This document shows positions 1-13,200 of a DNA stretch of 64,000 nt, in pieces. This stretch comes from Pteria penguin. Taxonomy: Eukaryota; Mollusca; Bivalvia; Pterioida; Pteriidae. The notes below the pieces were generated by a model. That model did no database searches. It had not been told where the DNA came from and saw only the letters and a list, made by a program, of their open reading frames with translations. The translations under genes and the position numbers were made by a program. Location: assembly GCA_035048485.1 (NCBI GenBank), contig CM068586.1:45916287-45980286 (forward strand). The letters are read 5' to 3'. Every line of letters begins with the position of its first letter. The first letter of the stretch is position 1.

Positions 1-115
1 CTAATCCATAACTTTTTACCCCTTGCATGGATTTGCATGAATTATTTTTCGCACAATTGTTGCCCAGAACCCATGACCTATACAGAAAGTCACATCTGCA
101 AAGTGAAGGTGATAT
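1..115 (+). repeat. Degenerate fragment of the ATACGCCC element family
   Basis: The stretch with cataac, cttgcatggattt, caattgttgc and tgcaaagtga follows in order the roughly 145-bp internal unit of the elements at 27535 and 42192. It is heavily diverged and cut by the window edge. Confidence 0.4.
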
Positions 116-489
116 GATAGGTTAATTTTTGTCCATGGATTTGAACTCCCTTTATGGAAATGGCCTATATGGAATGTTATTCATATGTCTGACAAAAATG
201 ATACAACAGCTTATGTTATTAATGTGTCATAATGTCATCAGTTTTATCTACCGTAGTCAACTAAGCTAACTCAAGTAGGATATAACTAGCATAATTGTCT
301 GGTATAATGAAATTTATTAAGGTAGGCATGTAATATTTTGACAGTATCAACATGTTCAAAGTAAAATTTTTCCTGTAAGTTACAGATAATATATATTGTT
401 TTACATTGAAGAAGAAAATAAATTCAATATTGAAACACTTATAGTATACTTGTAACAGACCATACCAGATTTGGGAAAAGAAGAAGACA

Positions 490-675
490 TTTCAACTGAT
501 TGATTGATTATTGTTTTATGTCTCTCCATGATTATTTCATCACATATAAGGTGACTGATGCATCGTATAGAAATTCATATCTTTACAATGGACCCACCCA
601 TAGCAGTGAGAGATGTTTTAGTGCCATGATACAGGGCCTCAGTTTTTACTGTCTCATTGGGAATACAGAACATCA
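490..675 (-). repeat. Degenerate tRNA-derived SINE, core part
   Basis: gattgatt...ttttatgtc, then aatggacccaccca, gcagtgagagat and tactgtctcat follow the order of the well-preserved SINE at 17411-17687. The tRNA-like head is interrupted by the inverted-repeat element that starts at 679. Confidence 0.55.
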
Positions 676-678
676 GGA

Positions 679-923
679 GCCAGTTGTTCGAAACTTTAAC
701 CACTGGTTAAGCTAACCAATGTTGAAATTTCCTCTGACTATATCTGTAAAATGAGAAGACTTCAAGTAGTAGTCTGTGTACTAATTTGTAGCATATGAAA
801 CAAGCTTTGTAAAGCAATTTAGATTTTGATACAGAATTCTTATAAATTAAATTAATTGTCTTTCAAAATTTACCGGTAACCACTGGTCAGCTTAACCAGC
901 GGTTAAAGTTTCGAACAACTGGC
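679..923. mobile_element. MITE-like element, 35-bp terminal inverted repeats
   Basis: The ends form an inverted repeat: ccagttgttcgaaacttta at the left and the reverse complement at the right, ending gaacaactggc, with ccactggttaagc inside. There is no coding capacity in 245 bp. A relative with the same ends lies at 44944-45172. It sits inside a decayed SINE. Confidence 0.65.
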
Positions 924-1080
924 CCTAGTATGCCCATGGTGGGAGTCAGACCTGGCACCTTTTGGTCATGAGCCACACTCCCCATCCTCCAATCTACACT
1001 AGCTTTTACACATTTAGGAAACTTTCAGTTGTTTTATTTATGAAACTGTATTTATAGCATTTACATCTTTTTCATTGCAG

Positions 1081-1200
1081 TGGGTAAAACTACAAACCAT
1101 TGCTTGGTGATGGCTCAGCTGTACACTCAAGGAAAGAATCATGGGATACATATGTTCATGCTACAGACACGTGACTTAGATACTCACCAACCCCTGCCAG
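1081..1200 (+). CDS. ACOX1: ACOX1-like copy 1, exon 5
   Basis: 120 nt, entering in phase 2 and leaving in phase 1, with acceptor tgcag and donor gttttt. It encodes the [13 protein letters not shown]...HQPLP part of the middle beta domain. It differs from exon 5 of copy 2 at about 6 positions, five of them in the first 23 nt. The rest is nearly identical, although the adjoining introns are not. Confidence 0.93.
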
Positions 1201-4200
1201 GTTTTTTAATTTGAAAATTTCATCTGTTAAAATAGTATATAGTATCTCCTTTACCATACACATCTATTTCTCCTTTGTTTTTCTACAAATGTTTTTGATA
1301 TTTGTGAGAGTTATCTCGACTTCATTACAAAACATTTTAAAGGGAAAAAACAAACAGACGGAAAAACAAAAAATCAGGTTTCCTTAATGACTTTTTGTTC
1401 AGATTATCCTTATAAAAGTAATGCTCTGGTAAGTTATAGTCACACCTATGAAGTAATGGTGTCATAGGTGTTATTTTGATACAGTTTAAGATTACAAAGA
1501 GTTCAAAAGAAACAATAGGGGAAAAAACTGATCATCGACATGTACTTTACTGTTACAGCAGGAAATATAGCAGCAGGTTAAGTTGTTTAAGAAAATTTTG
1601 TTCCTTGAGAAAACCCCCAATTTTTTTTTCAAGTAGTGTAATGGATTTTCCAAATTGCTCCATTTGGGATCAAATTAAAATTGGTGTTGTTATGAGGCTG
1701 TAATGAGTTTTAGTGTACCTCTTTATAATAGCCCTCTTTGCAGGTGCAGGCACACAAAAAGATGTAATTTAGTCCTATAATGTAAACATTATTAAAATAT
1801 ATCTGGAATATTAAATGAAAAAAATATCTTTAAAATATATGTGGATATTTGATCAGTTAAAACTTTTTCTTTGAAGCACAATAGGAGAAGATATTGTTTA
1901 CTAGTAGGGAGCGTTACTTCTTGATCAGCAATTATTGCAATAATGATAAAACATTGGCAGAAAATCTTGAAAAGTTATTTGCTTTTGAAATTTTGTAGGG
2001 ATTGAATTGGGAGACATTGGGCCAAAGTTTGGTTATGGGACAAATGATAATGGCTACTTGAGAATTAATCATGTCAGAGTGCCCAAAGCCAATATGCTGT
2101 CAAGATATGCAAAGGTAATTTAACAAAATTGTATGAAAGGGAGATAACTCTTACATTAAATCATAGTTTGTCATAGGATTTGATATGTTAAGGTGTTAAA
2201 GGACAAGGTTGAATAACTCCCTAAATCAGCCTAAATTTGAAAATTTGATGTTGAAATAATTATTTGCTCATGAGATGATGTTTCTGCATACCCAGTTATC
2301 AAACTAGGTAGTTAATGTACAGATTAAAAATGTGCTTAAATAAATTTCACCCAGAATCCTTTAAAATTGGTATCTTTATCAAATATAGGTACATATTCTT
2401 AAATTTGGATATCAGTATATGCAAGACTTACTGTGATATTTTAATCACAGGTAGTCTACCAACAGAAAACAAGTCTAGCTTAAAATAAAATAGGGTAAAC
2501 TTGAGCTATACCTGAAATTTATTAAGAAAGGTTAAAATATGAGCATTTCTTAGGATATTTTGCACATCTATGCCAATTTGACTCATCCCTGTGATGTCAT
2601 ATGGATGTTGGGTGACATATTTTAAAAATCCATTTCACATGTCATTTAATGGATAGTCATAAAGACAAGCTACAAATAAATTCTCTGTTAACAAATTATA
2701 TGTTTATGGAACATCATTAGGCTGGTAGTGACCTTGGTCCTTTATCACTTCTATACTGCACTTGTGAAAGAAAACAAAGTCCACCCTTCCAAACCATTGT
2801 TTGTAAAATTACCCAGTACTCACTTCTCAATATTTGGTCAACTACTACATACTGTTTATTTGATAATACACAATATGAGTGTAAAAACCTTTGGGCTTCT
2901 TGTGAGTACATGTATTGCTATTGTATTTCTGTGATAACTGATAATGGTTTTCAGGTTAAACAAGGTGATGTCGCAATAAGTGTACTTTGTTCAAATTCTT
3001 GAGGTGATACTTTGTGGCATCCTATTGAGGAATTCTCTAATATTTCCACATTTTGCAGAAATGCTAATATATACATTTCACATGACAAATTTGTCATTTA
3101 TCCTTAGTACAATTTCTCAAGAAAGAATGTATTTATTTGAAAAGGGGTATATGGAAGTGTATTATCAATAGCAGCAATGAAAACTAAAAAAAAATACTGA
3201 AGATAATTTAAGGTTAAAGAATTCTTAAGACCCTTGAAATTTTTAATAGAGCACTTTGGTTACATATAGCAAATATCCTCTCTCTAGAAAAAAATCTAGA
3301 TTCTCATCCCCACCCAGTCCAATTTTTCATGCCCGCCTCAATTTTTTTGTTCTTTTTTTCAAATTACATTTTGAGAATCATGTAGCCAACCGGAAATATC
3401 CTGTGTCTTGTCTGTTCCCTTCATATACATAAGAGATTTTGTTTATATTTGTTGAAATTGTGATTTTGTGTTATTGTCATATTGACAGGAAGTCAAATAA
3501 AACTTTAATTCTAAGCTTAACAGTGTTATTATTTACTGTTTGCCAGGTCAATTTAGTCATGTTCAATTTCCAATTCCATTTTAGAGAAAAATGAAAAATA
3601 AATTCCCCCACCTCTCCACCCAAATTTTTTTCAAAGTTGGATGAGTATCTAGCAGTTTTATTATTATGTTCTTACGGTAGTCATTTTGTTTGAAATGGGT
3701 ACCAGTACTGACCAAATCTAGTTCAAAATGCTCACATTGTTGAATCCTGATCACAACTCATATTCTGCTTTTTTGCTGAACTGGTACAAATTTAGAAGTT
3801 TTGACATTAACTGTTAGACAAATTCAAAATAATGGATTGCACAAGCTTTTACTTGTAATTTGATGTTGACATCCCGGAAAAAAATTTGTTGGCAAGAGTG
3901 CCTGTGACTGAACAGAAATATATTTTTATCTCAGTAATAAGGCAAATGCTTAACTAAGTACATTTTCAGTAAATCTTAAATCTGATGTTGATTGATATAT
4001 ATTCTGTAATGTCTTACTTTATAAGGTATAGAAGTTGGGGATATTGGACCCAAATTTGGATTTTTTGATAATGACAATGCGTATATGATCCTGAAGAATG
4101 TACGCATTCCAAGAGAGAACATGTTCATGAGGTATTCAAAGGTAAATTGTGCTTAACAGTTATTTTAAAAATTGTTCAATCAAATATTTGTCAAATATTC

Positions 4201-7200
4201 TTACAGTATTTTTTGTAAATGATTTCTCAGGTCAAAGATGATGGAACATTTATTCAACCTCCTAATGCACGACTGGCCTATGGTACAATGATTTTTATAC
4301 GTTCAGCCATTGTTAGCGATGCTGGTCGTGCCCTGGCCCAATGTTGTATAATAGCTGTTCGATACAGTGCTGTTAGAAGACAAACAGAAGTTTCACCAGG
4401 GTAGGTTATCTTGTTATTTTAGGTTTTAGAGGATGGTACCTATATCAAGCCACCAACTGACCGTCTAGCTTATCTTTCTATGGTGCTTATTCGATCTGCG
4501 ATCACAGCAGACATTGGAAGATTTTTATCACAAGCTTGTGTCATCGCAATACGATATAGTGCGGTACGTCGACAAACAGAGATATCTCCTGGGTATGTGT
4601 TATGACATTCTAGCCATCTATCCTCCTTTCTTTTGATGACATGGAAGTAATCCTACCCTATGCCTTATATCTTAAACTATCTGATTACCACATAATTTCA
4701 AGCTATCCAGAGTCCCTTGTAATGTACACTGCATTTGAAATTGATGTTTGTACCATATAATGTATGATACTTGTTTATCAAAGAAATAAAAAAAAAATGG
4801 TATGTCATATTACCTAGTAAATTGTATTGATGAGAAAATTATCTTTCTTCATTACTTATAATATCATTTATAACTATTTTATATACGTGTATTGTAGAAA
4901 ATGTGTACTGATAATAGAAAACATACAACTCTTAAATATAATTTATCTACTGTAAACACTTTATATTGCATAACTTTGTTTTAGCCAGATTCCTGAAGAT
5001 CAGAAGTTGGACATTCATGTGATCATATTTTCACAAGCCAGTCATGAAAAAATTCCTTAATTATGAATAGTCATTTACAGTGTTGTTCTGCATCTTTAAG
5101 TGGTGTTAGTAGGCTCATTTACAATAGTGCTGTGGTGGAACCTATTGTAGCCTCCCACCTCTCTTAAGTGTTGGATGGTTTTCTGGGTAGTGTAAATTGG
5201 GGAACTGCCAATATTTTTGCAATTAGTGAAGGGTGATGCATTTATCCAGGTATTCAAATTCCCTCTACCATACACATTGGCTGTCACCATATTGTTGAAT
5301 CATTTATTACTTATCTTTCTTAATACAGAACAGGCCAATATCAATTACTAAATATTTCAGGGGCGAAGAAGCCCAGATTTTGGACTATCAGACCCAGCAA
5401 TACAAGTTGTTTCCAGCCCTAGCTACAGCCTATGCCATGTTGATGGCTGGTCGCTTTATGTTCAATTTCTACCTCCAGAGCACAGAAGAAATCGAGAAAG
5501 GAAATCTGGACATAATGCCACAGGTAATGATTTCAAAAAGATGAAATGCATATATGTAAAATTACACAATTTATAATTAAGAATTGGAGGTAAGTTCTTA
5601 ATCTTTTATTTGTTTGTTTCATGTTCAACATCATGCTGAACTTATTTCATTGTTGGTGACTGACTTTGCCAGATGCTCTGCAAAAAAAAAAAATACCGGT
5701 AAATAAAAATGTATGCTCTACACCAACCGTACACAATGAGGGATCATTGATATGCCAACGTCGATGCCTTCCTTGATTCCTGTCTCATCCAAAATGACAG
5801 GACATAGACATGTTATGGGTGGGACTAAAACTCAAGATCTCATGTTCATGAGTAAAGTATGCTTCAGATTTGAGTAAGTTTATTTAATTGTAATGGTAAG
5901 ATGACGTTTCAAAATTATTTGTACAAATCACAAACAGTAGTGAAACAGTTTTAATATGGAATGTGTATAGCATATCTGACTGTAACACTTCAACAAATTA
6001 GGTACCAACATTGTAAACTGAATTCTTATAATTAACAACCCTTTATTGCATACAAATTTATAAAAAGGTTTTCTGTTATTGCTTAAGAAATAATAAGCAT
6101 GAAGTAATGCACTCGAAAATATGATTGGTATAATGGGTAATTCATTGATAAATCTTTAAAATACATGTACTTGAAAGTGTTTACTTTCAGAAAGACATGT
6201 ATATCTCGTACATTGTATCTTCAAAGCATTTTTCAAATATTGTATTCTCTAGGTAACAAGTAGATCCTAGATGAAAAAATATCTTTTTTCATCATTTGTG
6301 AGCTCATAAATATTCACAATTCACTGCTGTTTATACATTATGTATAATTAAATAGATATTTTACTGTGATATTTACACAAGACAGAGACCAAATGGTGAT
6401 GGACTTGGTGTACTGGTGAAAAATTTGGTTTTTAGTGCAGGAAATCTTTTCCAAGGTTCACAGCCTTCTTATTCTGTGTCAAAATTTAACCTCAAAATTA
6501 TTTAAAACAACGTAAAATTAACAATTCAGTGACCAAACACAGGGAAGTAATTGAAGAAATTGTTCTGAAAAATGACAAAAGAGAGGTATACCTGTAATGT
6601 ATAGGTGATTACATAAAGATTTATATGGCACTTTACAAGAATAATGATCTGCCTCTTTTACTAAAGGAGTTTTACTAAAGGATTTATAACATCATAAATA
6701 TTGGATGACACATTCAATGTAGATATTTGCAGAAATGACTGATTTTCTACTTGAAGTATGTTTATTGTGATAGAGTTTTGCAAAATCAGCATTTATTCTA
6801 GAGTGTTGTAGGAATTTTGTTTTTCAATTTAGGAGTCTCAACTTTTCGATTTTTTCATGAAATCTTTTATAAAACATACGCTCAAAACATAATTGCTACA
6901 GTGGACTATAATGTTCGGACTACAGGATACACAAAAGCTTTAAATCTCTGGTAGATTTTTTTTTCTCATTAGAATATTCTATTTTTAGTTACATGCATTG
7001 TCAGCAGGACTTAAAGCCTTCAGTACATGGGAGTGTAACTCTCTGATAGAAGTGTGCCGAATGTCCTGTGGTGGCCATGGTTACTCCCATGCCAGTGGCA
7101 TCCCAAAGATTTATGTAGATGCCACCCCAGGCTGCACTTATGAAGGGGAGAACACAGTGATGATGCTGCAAGTTGCTAGGTGAGATAATTTATATATTAT

Positions 7201-10200
7201 CTGTATTTTCATTTTGTATTCTTATTTAACCTCTTTTCCTTTGACTGTTTAATCATTAGAAACTGACTCTGTATTACTGTCACACACAAAGGTGTTTAGG
7301 TCCATCCATTTTTTTTAAAAAAAATAATGAAATTTTTTTCTGAAATCTGCTAGTCCTGCCTTCTGCATTTTCAGTCCGCCAAGTGAGTTATTTTGGGTCA
7401 TAATTGGAATAGAATCAATGTTCAATCATGTATTGTTGTGCAATGAAAAGCTGAGTTGTAATGACCAGTCCAACATGAAGATTCATTAGAGGCTGAAATG
7501 GCTGAAAGTGTGAAAGTATAATATACCAAATATAAGTATGCTACAATGATTTCTTCAAGATACCCATTTCAAAACTACAGATTAAATCTGGTTTAGATCT
7601 TTATGGGCCTGTGATATTGATATAAGTCCTGTTAAATCTACCACAATATTAATAGCCATATTGTTCAATAATAACTTTTAAAAACAAAACATATTATGTT
7701 CTGGTTGAAAGTGTATATTGAAAAAAAGAAGTACACATCATAAAAAACTACAGAGACCTAATAAAGACACTCCATGTTTTTTATCACATACACAATAAAA
7801 TAAAAAAAATGAAACATAGAGATTTCACAATTATTGGCTTAGACATGAGCCTGTTTCATTATCCAGATCTACATTATTAGAATTTCAAACAAAGGATATA
7901 TTGCTTAACATTCTCGTTTAGAAAAAAAAATTAAGTAAATAAACATGATTAAGTTGAACTGAAAATTTACATATTCAACAAATAAAGCTATTGTTGACCA
8001 TTGTAAAGATTGTAAAGGAAATAGAATATCGATATTGACTTATTGTTTCTATTTTTTTAATACTCTGGCATGAAACTAAATATTAATGAAATAGAGGCTA
8101 ATCAGATTGCCTTAAAGTAAAATTGTACAGATAATTTGTATGCTGACACTAATCTAAATTGAATAAATTAATCCCAAAAAGTATAGGCATATATCTTACT
8201 GCTAACCTAGAAAACATTGAGTCTGAATATTGATGAAAGGGTACAATCTATTATTAGAAATATTAGAGTATAGTTAAAAAAGAAATCTTATTATGCTTGA
8301 TGAAATTACAATTGTAAAATTCTTTCATCTGTGAAAATTAACCCATCTTTTCATTTCTTTTCCTTTCTGGAAAATGGCTCTTAATCCACCTATTAAATTT
8401 CAAACAAAAGTAACACTCCCAATTTTATCTTATATACTACTGAGGGATCACCAGATCCAACTTTAACCATGCCCATTACGTAGTATCCAACTTTAACCAT
8501 GCCCATTACGTAGAATCCAACTTTAACCGCGCCCATTACGTAGTATCCAACTTTAACCATGCCCATTACATAGTATCCAACTTTAACCATGCCCATTGCG
8601 TAGTATCCAACTTTAACCACGCCCATTACATAGTATCCAACTTTAACCATGCCCATTACGTAGTATCCAACTTTAACCATGCCCATTACATAGTATCCAA
8701 CTTTAACCATGCCCATTACATAGTATCCAACTTTAACCATGCCCATTACATAGTATCCAACTTTAACCATGCCCATTACGTAGTATCCAACTTTAACCAC
8801 ACCCATTACATAGTATCCAACTTTAACCATGCCCATTACGTAGTATCCAACTTTAACCATGCCCATTACGTAGTATCCAACTTTAACCATGCCCATTACG
8901 TAGTATCCAACTTTAACCATGCCCATTACATAGTATCCAACTTTAACCATGCCCATTACATAGTATCCAACTTTAACCATGCCCATTACATATTATCCAA
9001 CTTTAACCACGCCCATTACATAGTATCCAACTTTAACCATGCCCATTGCGTAGTAGCCAACTGTAACCACGCCCATTACGTAGTTTCATTGTGATATCAC
9101 AGTTAGTCATGTTTGAAGGGCCACATATTTATATAATAAAAAAGTGTGCCAAAACGTGGGTTGTCGAGCATTTAATGATCAGTCAGTTGCCTTTTTAAAT
9201 TATAACAATGTACTGCTTCTGACAAAGGTTGTAATGACATACATGAGGTTTTGATCACATCTTTGTAAAAATTCCAAAACTGGAATCTAAAGTGGAAACA
9301 TGAGGCAGGTTTAAACTTAGTAAATATTCATGTACTCAGAAAAATTTAAAAACAATCATATTTAAATTCTTTTAAAGTTTGATACATGTACAAAAATTGA
9401 TTCTGAATCAGAATAATTCATAGAATAATGGCTACAAATAAATTGTAGTATATCTTTAAACTCAAAACGTCCTCTCTATATAATAGAGAATAGAACTTCA
9501 TAAATAGATTAAACTTGATACAAATTTTTTACAATTTTTGTATCACAATATTATGTACTTTTTAGAATTCATAAATATAATAAATGCAATAATATGACTG
9601 GAAAGAACTGCTTTCCCTTGAAATTCTATATATATATGTATCATGAATATTCATATGTACATGTACTGGTACTTTGATGTACAAATCCATTTTCCTTATT
9701 TCTTCATAATACAATGTCTATATCCTGTGTAGGTAAGCTGTACAAGTATATATTTCCTCAAAGTATATATACATATATTTAAATGTATATCTTAAAATTG
9801 TTAAAGATACATGTTGTTGTTATTACATCAAGAAAAATATACTGTCATTTTATGACATATTAGTAAAATACATGTATCTCTTATTTATCTGAGTGTTTTA
9901 GAATAGATAAGTGAGTAAAAGCTGTTTGTACATTTTCCTACTCATATGTGCAACTACTGTGATATATACACTTCACAGTAGTTTATTTCAAAGAAAGAAA
10001 TAAAAAAAAAAATCAAAACTAAAAGAATAATACAGAAATATAATGATAAATGTGGTGTATGTGTGTGTTTGTTGTTAATTGTTTTGATTTTAGTGAAGAA
10101 TTTAAATATTAACTGAAAAAGACTTTATCTTGGATATTCACTGGAGAAAAACTAATTTCTTAAAAGAATGCTTCATATTTAGTCAGTGGTTTAATAAATA

Positions 10201-13200
10201 TCAGTTTTTAAATGGATAAGTGCAACACTGTGTTTGATAACACTTCAGTGTAAGGTACTACACATCGTTACAGGTACCTGATCAAACAATATGGAAACCT
10301 GCAGAAAGGAAAACCTCTTCCATCTTTTGTGCAATATCTGGGCCAGGACCTGAATACCAAGTCATGCATGAAGGAAGACATAGCATTGCATTGTTTGGTT
10401 TTGGCATATGAACATCGAGCTTTAAGGTAAACTATTTAATTGACTAGCGATTTATGTTAGGATTTCAAGGGTAATTTTGAAGCATTTTGAATTGTAAATG
10501 ACAAAATATTTGCCATTATCTGATTTTTTTTGCCAAATAGAAGAACTAGGATGATTTAAAGAAATATATGGTAAATTCATGGGTGACCTCTATTTATAAG
10601 CATTTCATTTTTGGCAAGGATGGTGCATGCGCAAAAATAGAAAATACAAATTAGTTTCTTTACTACTTATTATCTATATTAGGCTTTATTGGAAATACAT
10701 GTATAAAATATCAAGAATTATGTCAGCAGTCCAATTTGTGAATTTTACTGGACCTGATTACCATATAAATATGGTGACCATTACCTTCTTTTAGCAATTC
10801 AACTTCAGGCAAGTCATGACAGACTTCCTCACTGAAGCATCCTTTTCTCAAGTTTCTCTCTCTCTCTGAGCAGAAACCAGGACCATAAAGTCATTGATTG
10901 ATTGTATACAAAAATTAGTTTCACATACATGTATAAGTATTTGCATTTCTATTTACAAAAGTATTTTTGTCATTACAGACTCTTGAAGGTGGCAGCAGAC
11001 AACATTCAGCAGCTAGTCATGTCAGGGAAAACACCTGTAGAAGCCTGGAATCAGTCCACAGTTCCTCTGACCTGGGCTGCCAATGTAAGACTTAATATTG
11101 TTTGTGTGGTACTGTGTTTCTAGAAATTTTTGGGAAGGGAATTTTTCATAAAACTGATTGTTAATGGACTATGGTTTTATGGCCAATATATCTCATTGAG
11201 TAAAGGACAGTTTAAGCTTGAGGCAGCCATAGCCTTGGGTTTCAGTTTGAGGCAACATAGTTGTGGATTTGTGCTTGAGGCAGTATAGCTTTGGGTTAAA
11301 GCCTGAGGCAGCATAGCCACTAAAAGAATGTGACATTCAGATGAATTTGAATAGTTCTATTTATGATGTTATAAACAAATGTGTAATGTGTTGGAGTCTT
11401 GTCAGACTTCAATGGACATCTTCATAGATATTTATCATGAATAGTCTTGTAGACAAACAAGGGGTGGGTTAAGCTTGTATTCTTTCTTAAATTAATCAAG
11501 AAAATTTTAAAATTCAGCATTTTCTTGGCTATTTTGCACTTCTACACTATTTTGGCATGTCCTCTTGACGTCATATTGACAACTTAGTTAAGGTGAGATC
11601 ATTGTATGAAACACTTTTCCAATTTATTCATCAGATATTCATAAAGACAAAAATACCAATCAGAATCTGTATATATTTAAGCATTTTTTCACAAAATTGG
11701 TTTAACTGGAAATACAGATATAGAACATTATCTTTCTGAGTAGTGACATTAAACTTTAAACAATACACTGTTTATGATTTTGTAGCTGCATATTGATTTA
11801 TATTTCATGATTTTACCATGACAGGCTCATTGCCACATGTTTGTGGTAAAGAATTTTGTCCAGATGATTGGAGACGCACAATTGGACAACAAAACAAAAA
11901 CTGCATTCGCTGCTCTTTGTAAACTATATGCTGTTAATGGTGTTATCACACACCTGGGAGAGTTCATTCAGGTAACCTGTATTGTTATCAGTCTACATGT
12001 AATTGTACACCAGATAGGGTTCAGTAATATAATGTCAAGGTAAACCAGGTTGTCCTTGACATGTAATTACAAAGAGTTCATTCAGGTTAATCTCTCTGTA
12101 ATGTAATTACATCATTTGTCCGAGAAAACTCATTCACTTGTCAGTGGTTTCCTACAAGTATTCCAATATCTATGAATAGACCTTTTTTCGGATTGCATGT
12201 ATAATGGGCAATTTTAGACAAATGAATCCAAACATTAAGGTTATAATGAAAATTCCAGCAAAAAGCAGTTTTCCAATATTAGGCCATCATTTAAGATCAG
12301 GAAAAAATTGTTTTCAATTTATCTTAATTCATTGTCACAAATTTATTCTAATTTTTCATTATTATACTGCTAAAAAGATTCTTGCAAACTGATTTGTTGA
12401 TAGCTAACCATCATAAATGATGACAATCTTGGAAAGTGTCACACGTAAATGTGATGGCAATGTTAGAAATAATGACCACTGAAAATACTGTCAGCATTAT
12501 ACAACAGTGTAGTACTCCTGCGATCTGTCGGTCCATTTCAGTCAAAAGGCAAGATTAGTATCAGAAATCATTTCATAATCAAAAGGGGCTGATCGGTCAG
12601 ATAATGGTCAAGACTGGTCAGATTTTGGTCAAAACTGGTCAAATTAGGGTCATTTATTTTAAATTGATGTACCTCAACCAAGCACTCTCTTTGGTCATTT
12701 CTCTATAATGAAGTATAACAAATGTCTCTAGATATTATGAAAATATCTGTTATTTAATTATTTTTAGGATGGATTCTTAAATAATGATCAAGTACAATGG
12801 ATCCAGAGGTCTCTGACAGACTTGTTGGCTGAGATCCGCCCCAATGCTGTAGCCTTAGTGGATGCCTTTGACTACCCTGATGCTGTGCTACAAAGCTGTC
12901 TGGGACGCTACGATGGTCAAGTCTACCAGGCATTGTATGACTATGCCAAGTCTTCACCGCTTAATGAAAAAGAAGTGAGTTGTCTGTCCCTCACAAACAA
13001 AAAATTTCTGTTCAATGAATAAAAAGGGAGTTATCTAGCCCCTACAAACAAGTTCTCCCATTTCAAGTATCCTATAATTTATGACGATTAGAAAATATTA
13101 TAGTAAAATACTCTGTGTCCATGGCCTCTGAATACAGATTTGGAAAATAAAAACCACATCTGTATGCCACCGTTTTTTAAAAATCAAAAGGAAGAGAAAA

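Noticed and set aside
4231..4592. 7a or 7b as a dead pseudo-exon
   Set aside because: Both have full open frames, matching phases, usable splice sites and conserved family residues; decay would normally have broken at least one of these.
8393..8986. 197-residue open frame on the minus strand made of a ten-residue repeat
   Set aside because: It is simply the 30-bp minisatellite read in frame; a unit divisible by three stays open in several frames. There are no codon-use or splice signals of a gene.
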